Source: Bradysia coprophila
Lineage: Eukaryota; Arthropoda; Insecta; Diptera; Sciaridae
Length of the DNA: 64,000 bases
Direction: 5' to 3'
NCBI RefSeq assembly: GCF_014529535.1
Contig: NW_023504022.1
Coordinates: forward strand, 9,611,028 to 9,675,027
Translations under genes and position numbers: made by a program
The notes under the pieces: model-generated
What the model was told of the DNA's origin: nothing
Seen by the model: the letters and a program-made list of their open reading frames with translations, nothing else
The model's database searches: none
Shown here: positions 57,776-64,000 of the stretch, in pieces
Numbering within the stretch: the first letter of the stretch is position 1
Layout: each line of letters begins with the position of its first letter

Positions 57776-58297
57776 CCTTTGCAAATTTGTAGCCTACATT
57801 TGGGATGAAAAATATTCGTTTTTTCCTCTGGACCAAAATCTTTTTTTTTAAAGAAAAATTGGTTTGTGGATGATAACTTATCCAACTCGGAGAAACCTTT
57901 GGTGATTGTGTAAGTTTGTGTAATCTGCACAGTTTTCTCCAAGTGGGATAAGTTAACGTCCACAAACCAACTTTTCCTTTCAGAGTAACCACAGCACTGC
58001 TACTAGCACGAACATGGAAAATATTCGGAGGCTGATGAAATCGCAGTAGCCACTGCGTTTCTGCTATACATTTCGTTGGATGAGTTAAAACATAACAATC
58101 CTAAGCGTTAGCTCGTATCACTAAGGCCTCCAAATTTGACACTTGTCAATTCAGTTTTCATGCTAGTAGCAGTGCTGTGGAGTAACACATTTTTGCGTGG
58201 TTTATTGGTTTTACTTTTTCAAAAGAAATATTTTGGTTCAGAGAAGACGAAACAAATATTCTCCGCCCAATTGTAGACTACAAGTTTGCAGAGGGTT
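57776..58297. repeat. composite nested foldback, about 520 bp
   Basis: Outer arms: CCTTTGCAAATTTGTAGCC, AAAATATTCG and CTGGACCAAAAT against complements at 58228-58297. Middle arms: CCACAGCACTGCTACTAGCA at 57991 against its complement at 58161. A separate inner hairpin at 57854-57980: TTGGTTTGTGGATGATAACT and CGGAGAAAC against GTTTTCTCC and AAGTTAACGTCCACAAACCAA. Three inverted pairs in one place suggest insertion of one foldback into another. Confidence 0.75.
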
Positions 58298-58659
58298 CAT
58301 TGCTCTTAACAAAGGCATCTGCATAACGTACACACGAATGCAACGAACCACTACGCGCCATTCTCAAACAATTAAAATTTTCGTGCGACGTAGCTGTATC
58401 TTTTGGTCGAATCGCTTCCATTTTTGAAATCAGTTCGTTCGAAACACTGCTACCAAGCGCTTCTATCTGTGTTCTAATTTTAGAAAGGAAGGAAATTTTT
58501 TTATTTCTTGTCCCGGTTCAACTTTAATTTTTTTTAGTTTCGTTGTTCGTTTAATTGTTTTTATCAAAATAATTAACTGAGCGTGTTAGTTGAATTAGAA
58601 ACAGTGCAGAGAAATTTAATTTATTTGTATTTTTTACTAAATTCTTTTGTCTTTATAAA
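58298..58659. other. upstream region of the MOV10-like gene
   Basis: No coding sequence and no obvious TATA/initiator. The presumed leader is T-rich. Confidence 0.45.
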
Positions 58660-61600
58660 ATGCTTAAATCTGAGCATATTGGTACGCTGATCCGAACAAA
58701 ATATCGTCGTTATCAAGCAGAAAAAAATGGATGCTACTTATGTTGGAAAAATTTTCCAAATGTAGATTCGCTAAGAGCCCATCTTTGTTTACACTTGCAC
58801 AGTGTAGTTGTAAAGAATTGTAATGCATCTTGGAAGTCTTTGGGGTAAATCTTTCAAAATTTTCACTTTCCCGCCAAATTCGTTATACAATCAATATGGT
58901 GGCAGCCATATCGATTTCAATGCTAATCAATTGCTTTTTTTCCACACTATAGAAACGACGATTCTTCACTGAAATGTGATATTGAATTAATTGCGTCGAG
59001 GCTCATTTTTCACATAAAAAACAACACCGCCGAAGATCTAACGGTACAATTCATCGGCGTTTTTAACGATATTATGCAATTTGGAAAGCTAAATCCAGGC
59101 GCATTTCCGTTGGTTATAAAGCAAGGTAAAAATAATGGACATAGATGGGACGACCTTTTGTTTAATTTATGGAACATTCGATATCATTAGGTGAAACGGA
59201 CCATCTTACGTCACCCATATATGGTTTGGGTGGTTACAATCACTTCGTCATCGTTTATGATGATGTACAGAAGCACTGCGAACGGATCCAGAACTATTCC
59301 GTAGAGGTAAGGGGACTGTTTTACAAGTAGACCCGGAAACTCACGAGCAATTTTGAGCTGGTCGATCGACAATTATTGCAATCTGATATTCACCACAGGC
59401 TAAACAATGGAAAACGTTGCACAATTGTCGATCTCAGCAACGCAAAATTGCTCGTGTGTTTTCGGCCTTACCAACAGTTAGTTTCTATTCTATAAAAAAC
59501 TATTCGTGAGCGTATGACGCGCTATACCCATCCTACTGCTCTGAAATTCATTGATTCCGAATCGGTCAACTGGAAATATTGTCGATGGTCGATGCCACAG
59601 CACTGCTGTGTCGATGCCTAAAAGCAGGGGTTGCGTAGGAAATACGAATTAATTTAGCGATGTACTTCGAGAAACGGTGGCTAGGACTTTGACTTTCCGT
59701 GACTTTTTAATGGATCCGGGATTTTCCGTATATCGCCGAATTTTCATGATTTCCTGACTTTTCATGACTTTCCGTGACGTCACTTTCCACTACTTTTCGT
59801 GATTCAAAATGTCAATTGAGAGTTTCCGGGACTTTTCTGGATTTTGTTGATTTCACGGGACTTTCCGTCACTTTCCATGACTTTCGTGACGTGATTTTCC
59901 GTAACTTTGTATGAGTTTTCGTGACTTTACTTGACATTTTGACTTGCCGGATAAATTTGTGACTTTCGCGGCCCTGGGCCACGACTTTCCGGAGCTGTTT
60001 TCTCTTCGAATTGTGGGATTTCAATTCGCTACCAGCCGTGCCATAAAACAAAAATCCCGTTTTTGTTTCAGTTAAACATCGACAACATGCGCATGACCGT
60101 AGACGAGCAATTCAATGAAGAGTATGTGGATCCCAAACTAGTCTATACTGAACCACCACCGGATTCGCAGGGTGTGGCCGATCCATCAATTGGAATCATA
60201 CAAGCAAAGCGTATGCCTGAGTAAGTTAAATATCCCAAAAATGTTGTTTCCCACGAAATCCCATAATGCACCCACAAAAGCCATTAAAATTGTCCGTTGT
60301 TTCGCTAGTATATTGAAAATAATGCCGCTACCATGGTATGAACCGACCCCAGATGTAAAAGAGCTATGCATACTCTCGTTCCAAGCACCGTCACCGAGAG
60401 TTCATCCGATCATTCCGCACAATCGAGCATACAATTTAATCAAGTAATTCTAAGTCAAAATGGATTTCTCTGCCGAAAATCTAACGAAAATATTTTTGTC
60501 GGCAACGCAGTGAATACAGGGGACTAAATCGCTTCAATTACTTTGAAATGCTGTCCTTAAGTGTACAAATCGAAGATGTCACAGCCCGGCTCGCAATAGA
60601 AAACAATGCCAAACACAATCGAGAGTTGGTCAGACGGGGGAATGGAGAGTTTGCTGTGAAAGTAAGTCCTTAGCGGGGTTCGTGTCATTGGAAAAGTGAG
60701 TCTAATTTTCGTTTCCTTCTTCGTCGTCAAACAGCTCAGCGTCGATGAAGGTCGTCCTCTTTTCCTCACAAAAGGCGACAATGTGTGGGTGAGCCACGAA
60801 GACAAGGCTGACGTACGCATTCGTGGATATGTGAAGAAAGTGATGTCGAATGAGATTATACTGAAGCTACGCAATGGAGCGCTCGTCGAACCGTCACCAC
60901 GTTATTCAATCCATTTCGAAGTGAATCGGTTAACATTCCAAATGGAACGCAAAGCATTGGATGAGGCGTATGACTTAAATGTCGTCGATTATCTCTTTCC
61001 ATCCGAAGATCGAATCGAAAGGAAAGAGCTGAAACTGCCGCAGTATGTGTTGTCACTGGACGATCCGCTTACCCATCAATTAACCGTTCAATTTTCTCTC
61101 TCAAAGATTGCAGTTTTTCGATCCCAAAATCAAAAGTGACGTCAATCAAATAGCAGCAGTAAAGCACATCGTTGCTGGTACAGCCTATCCGTATCCGTAC
61201 CTGTTAATTGGCTTCCCAGGTAAAAATTTAGTCGAACAGAAAGTTTGCGGTTCAATTTTCTGTAGCGAAAACTATTCTGACTTTTACCAGGAACCGGAAA
61301 GACGAAAGTGATTGTTGAGAGTGTCTGCCAATTGTTCACCTATCCGCAAAATCGAATTTTAATTTGCTCCAGCTGTAATACGGTGTGTGATGAAATATCC
61401 ATCAAGTTGATATCATTCCTGAAGAACGCCAGCCAGTATCAAACTCCAGTGACACAGAAATACAACATCTTGCGGCTGTAAGATCCCCTCTTTTTATCGT
61501 TCGATCAATTTGAATTTTCCATCTCTTCCGTAAACCGTCTCAGATACGCCACATCCGTACGCCGTTCGTGCAGCGATAATCAACTGCAGGATAATTCAAA

Positions 61601-63809
61601 TTTCGATGACAAATCAATTCCATGCCTGGATGAAATCTACAAATATCGCATCGTTGTGTGCACGCTTACCGTTGCTGGCCGTTTGGCACAGGGTCACATC
61701 AGCAAAAATCATTTCACCCATCTGTTCATCGACGAATGCGAAAGTGCCACCGAATCGTACACATTGGTGCCGATTGTAGGCATCTGTAGTTCGTACAATT
61801 CAATAAATGCGAATATCGTTTTGACCGGCGATCCACTGCAACTCGGCCCGATTATGCGTTCGAACATATCGAAAAGGACGGAATTGAGTAAGATAAAATA
61901 TTGGTCAGATGTCCGGCTGGTGTGCATTGACGCATTTCTTTTTCGCCTTTTCTAGATCAGTCGATGTTCTTAAGATTGTACAATAGTGAAACGTATCAGA
62001 AGAATAGCAGGACAAGAGAGTACAACCAACGTTTCATTTCAAAGCTGAAAAACAATTATCGTTCGCATCCGATGCTTGTTGCCGTACCGAATCAACTGTT
62101 CTACAACCACGAGATTCGTAGTTCGGCTAATCCAGGTGAGATATAACATCACTTGTTACTCCATACCAAATAAGACTAGGGTTGGAATTGTATGCAGTGG
62201 AGTTAATGAGTCGTTTCTTGTAGTTTTGTGATTGTAGATTATTGATTGAGCGCGTTCTTCACATATTTAAATCTGATCTATTACTTCATTAATGTGAACT
62301 ATGTAACGAAATCTTTTACTTCATTTTGTTGAACATGCTTTTTGCCATGAAAGACCCCGCATTTCTCAGAGGTTGTCGTTTATTCCTAAAGGCGTTATCT
62401 ATAACAGATGATAGCCGCCCGTGATAGGTTCAGATTTTTAGAGTTTGTTGAGAGACAGCCTTTTACGGCCAATAACAAGTTCAGTCTTGACCTCCGGCTT
62501 AACGGAACTTCTGAACAAAGTTAAGTGCTTCATCTCGCCTGAATATAGACCAGACATATGCACACAAATTCGTCGTATTAGGGTTATGTCATTTGTGCAC
62601 ATCGTTGATGTCACCAAACTCAACTGCAACTGCCCAAATTATGTAGCCTGAGTGAACTTTAGGTTTAATTTGACTTATTCGACAGAAATGTTTTTGCCCA
62701 TTTTTCAAGCACAGAAGTTGGAGAACAAATTTCCCTTTTAGAAAACTGAATGAATTAATAAATGTTTTCCGCACTTCATTGCATCAAAGTGTCAACAACG
62801 AAGCACTAGAAAATAATTTTTTAACTTGACGTGCTTAGGAAATCGCCTGGGCAATTTATCAGCAACCATTTATGGTTCGACATTATGAAAACTCTAAACA
62901 TTCCAAATTTTAAAGAACTTCTCAGAGTCCGTCAAAAATTGCAGCACCATTTTCTAACATTAAGCAACGTGGAGTGAGCATTATTACAACATCCCTGTCA
63001 TACCCTTCGTGGCAGGCTCTGACGGCTTATTTTATTATTTACTTTGGAAATTCGGCAAGGAGAGCCCGTTTAGCGTGTTTAAGCTATTAGAAACGGCAGT
63101 GTTAACATTGTACCAAAAACTGTTTCATATAAAATCTTGTACTTCATTTGTTTACAAAATCATTTTGCTGCATGTAACACCACATTAACTGTCGATTTTC
63201 GCAATGAAAATACCCTCTTTAGGTATGGTCTAATGTACAAATGTGTATGGAGATGAGCAAATAGCGATTTCATATAAACAAACTCACCTTTCAATAAAAC
63301 TCATTGAACGATGAGTTTGTTTATGTGAAATCGCTAATTCCTCCGGTCTGTATGGACAGACCATACCTGGTTTGTACTTCCATTGGATTTTCGTTTATAT
63401 TTTTGTCTTTGGTATCGACAACAGATGATATGACTGTCGGTAGTTCTTTGCGTTTAAAGTAAATTCCTTCTTTCCTAACTGTTTATTGGATCGGCTTGGA
63501 CATTCTAATCCATTACTTCTATAGCATATCGACTAGTGTTAGTTCAATACAAAATCTATTACTTCATTACTTTTACCATGCGTCTTGTAAAGGAAAAAAG
63601 TTAATCCAGACACCATCTATAGGGCAATCGCTCATTTTTGACCTAATTGCCCGATAACAGATGACATTACCAGAGAATTAATTCATAAATTAATTGTTTT
63701 TAGCTCACTATAAATGGTACTCCGAAATGGACTTTTTACCGAAACGAGGAGTTCCGATTCTTTTTGAACATATCGAGGGATATCCGGAGAGGATGGTTGA
63801 TTGTGTCAG
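58660..63809 (+). CDS. MOV10/Armitage-like SF1 RNA helicase (3-prime incomplete)
   Basis: Twelve exons are joined so far: 58660-58844, 58953-59125, 59191-59306, 60072-60220, 60309-60443, 60511-60661, 60735-61042, 61107-61219, 61291-61477, 61544-61887, 61956-62135, about 63704-63809. They give about 715 codons; the gene runs off the right edge. MOV10-type helicases are UPF1-like 5-to-3 RNA helicases acting with Argonaute/piRNA pathways and against retroelements. Helicase motifs: Walker A GFPGTGKTK (about 440-448, split by an intron), motif Ia-like ILICSSCNT, motif II FIDECESATE (about 567-576; DECE where MOV10 usually has DEAG), motif III TGDPLQLGP (about 600) and motif IV region NYRSHPML. Upstream are the MOV10-like beta-rich blocks (KGDNVWVSHED ... 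GYVKKV). At the N-terminus is a C2H2 finger (C25, C28, H41, H45). Motifs V and VI should lie beyond the window. It could be MOV10, an Armitage paralogue or a dipteran side branch. Confidence 0.9.
59330..59470. repeat. hairpin element in MOV10-like intron 3
   Basis: CCCGGAAACTCACGAGCAATTTTG and GATCGACAATT pair with AATTGTCGATC and CAAAATTGCTCGTGTGTTTTCGG around a loop of about 45 bp. Confidence 0.75.
59690..59965. repeat. degenerate GACTTTCCGTGACTT tandem repeat in intron 3
   Basis: Words such as GACTTTCCGTGACTTTT and CATGACTTTCCGTGACG recur about fifteen times with drift. The frame across it on the minus strand is an artefact. Confidence 0.7.
62136..63703. other. large intron 11 of the MOV10-like gene
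   Basis: This 1.57-kb intron holds no coding exon that fits the phase-1 junction. It contains three loose copies of a motif pair (ACTTCATT word, then AACAGATGA about 100-300 bp later) and one MITE at 63221. Confidence 0.6.
63221..63368. mobile_element. MITE of 148 bp in intron 11
   Basis: The ends AGGTATGGTCT and AGACCATACCT are inverted. Subterminal arms AGCGATTTCATATAAACAAAC and GTTTGTTTATGTGAAATCGCT also pair. No flanking duplication longer than a few bases is evident. Confidence 0.8.
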
Positions 63810-64000
63810 GTAAGTCGTTCGCATATTTTGTTCGTAAATTGATGGGAAATTGCTGATCATAAATTATGGTTCAATGCAAGTAAATCATTCTCTCGATTTG
63901 TGAGAGTGAAGTTGTTAGTAAAGTGATACGCAAAAAATCTTAATTTTACTCTCACTTTCGCACCGAAAGGTCTGTCAAGCAAAAGACTACATAAAATTCT
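63810..64000. other. start of the next intron of the MOV10-like gene
   Basis: It begins with the donor GTAAGT after a VDCVR coding end. No acceptor is reached with confidence before the edge. Confidence 0.6.

Overview
The window looks like AT-rich insect nuclear DNA, most likely from a dipteran. The reasons are compact GT-AG introns of about 55 to 90 nt, insect-type TATA plus TCAGT initiators, AATAAA signals just after stop codons, and proteins closest in layout to insect families (an anillin that begins like Drosophila scraps, an insect fatty acyl-CoA reductase). A fungus-gnat-like lower dipteran is my guess; the species cannot be fixed from this window.

Layout. Positions 1-18.6 kb hold no intact host gene. 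They contain palindromes, a minisatellite, a 147-bp tandem repeat, and two related copies of a retroelement-like C-terminal domain (one broken, one open). At 18.8-20.1 kb is a two-exon allantoicase gene with a clear promoter. At 23.7-30.0 kb is a complete 13-exon anillin gene (+) with a tRNA-derived SINE in its large intron. At 33.8-40.4 kb is a complete fatty acyl-CoA reductase gene (-). Its 4.6-kb second intron holds a separate two-exon gene for a small secreted protein on the opposite strand. From 40.5 to 53.5 kb the sequence is dominated by non-autonomous DNA transposons (nested hAT, TTAA-bounded foldbacks, a Helitron, a near-perfect palindrome), a SINE, one tentative small gene and a frameshifted GST-like relic. 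At 54.1-56.2 kb is a complete DNA polymerase kappa gene (-). At 58.7 kb to the right edge is a MOV10-like SF1 helicase gene (+) with an N-terminal C2H2 finger; it continues past the window.

The genes do not form one pathway: purine catabolism, cytokinesis, lipid reduction, lesion-bypass DNA synthesis and RNA helicase/silencing are simply neighbours. The most distinctive signal is the density and variety of foldback/MITE families. Several recur within the 64 kb, with readable target-site duplications or shared termini: a 7-bp-TSD family, a TTAA-bounded family, a family of palindromes sharing a GC-rich CTCGGCTTCGCCTCGG centre, and nested hAT copies. Gene models were joined by hand from splice-site phase and family alignment; transcript data would be needed to confirm them.
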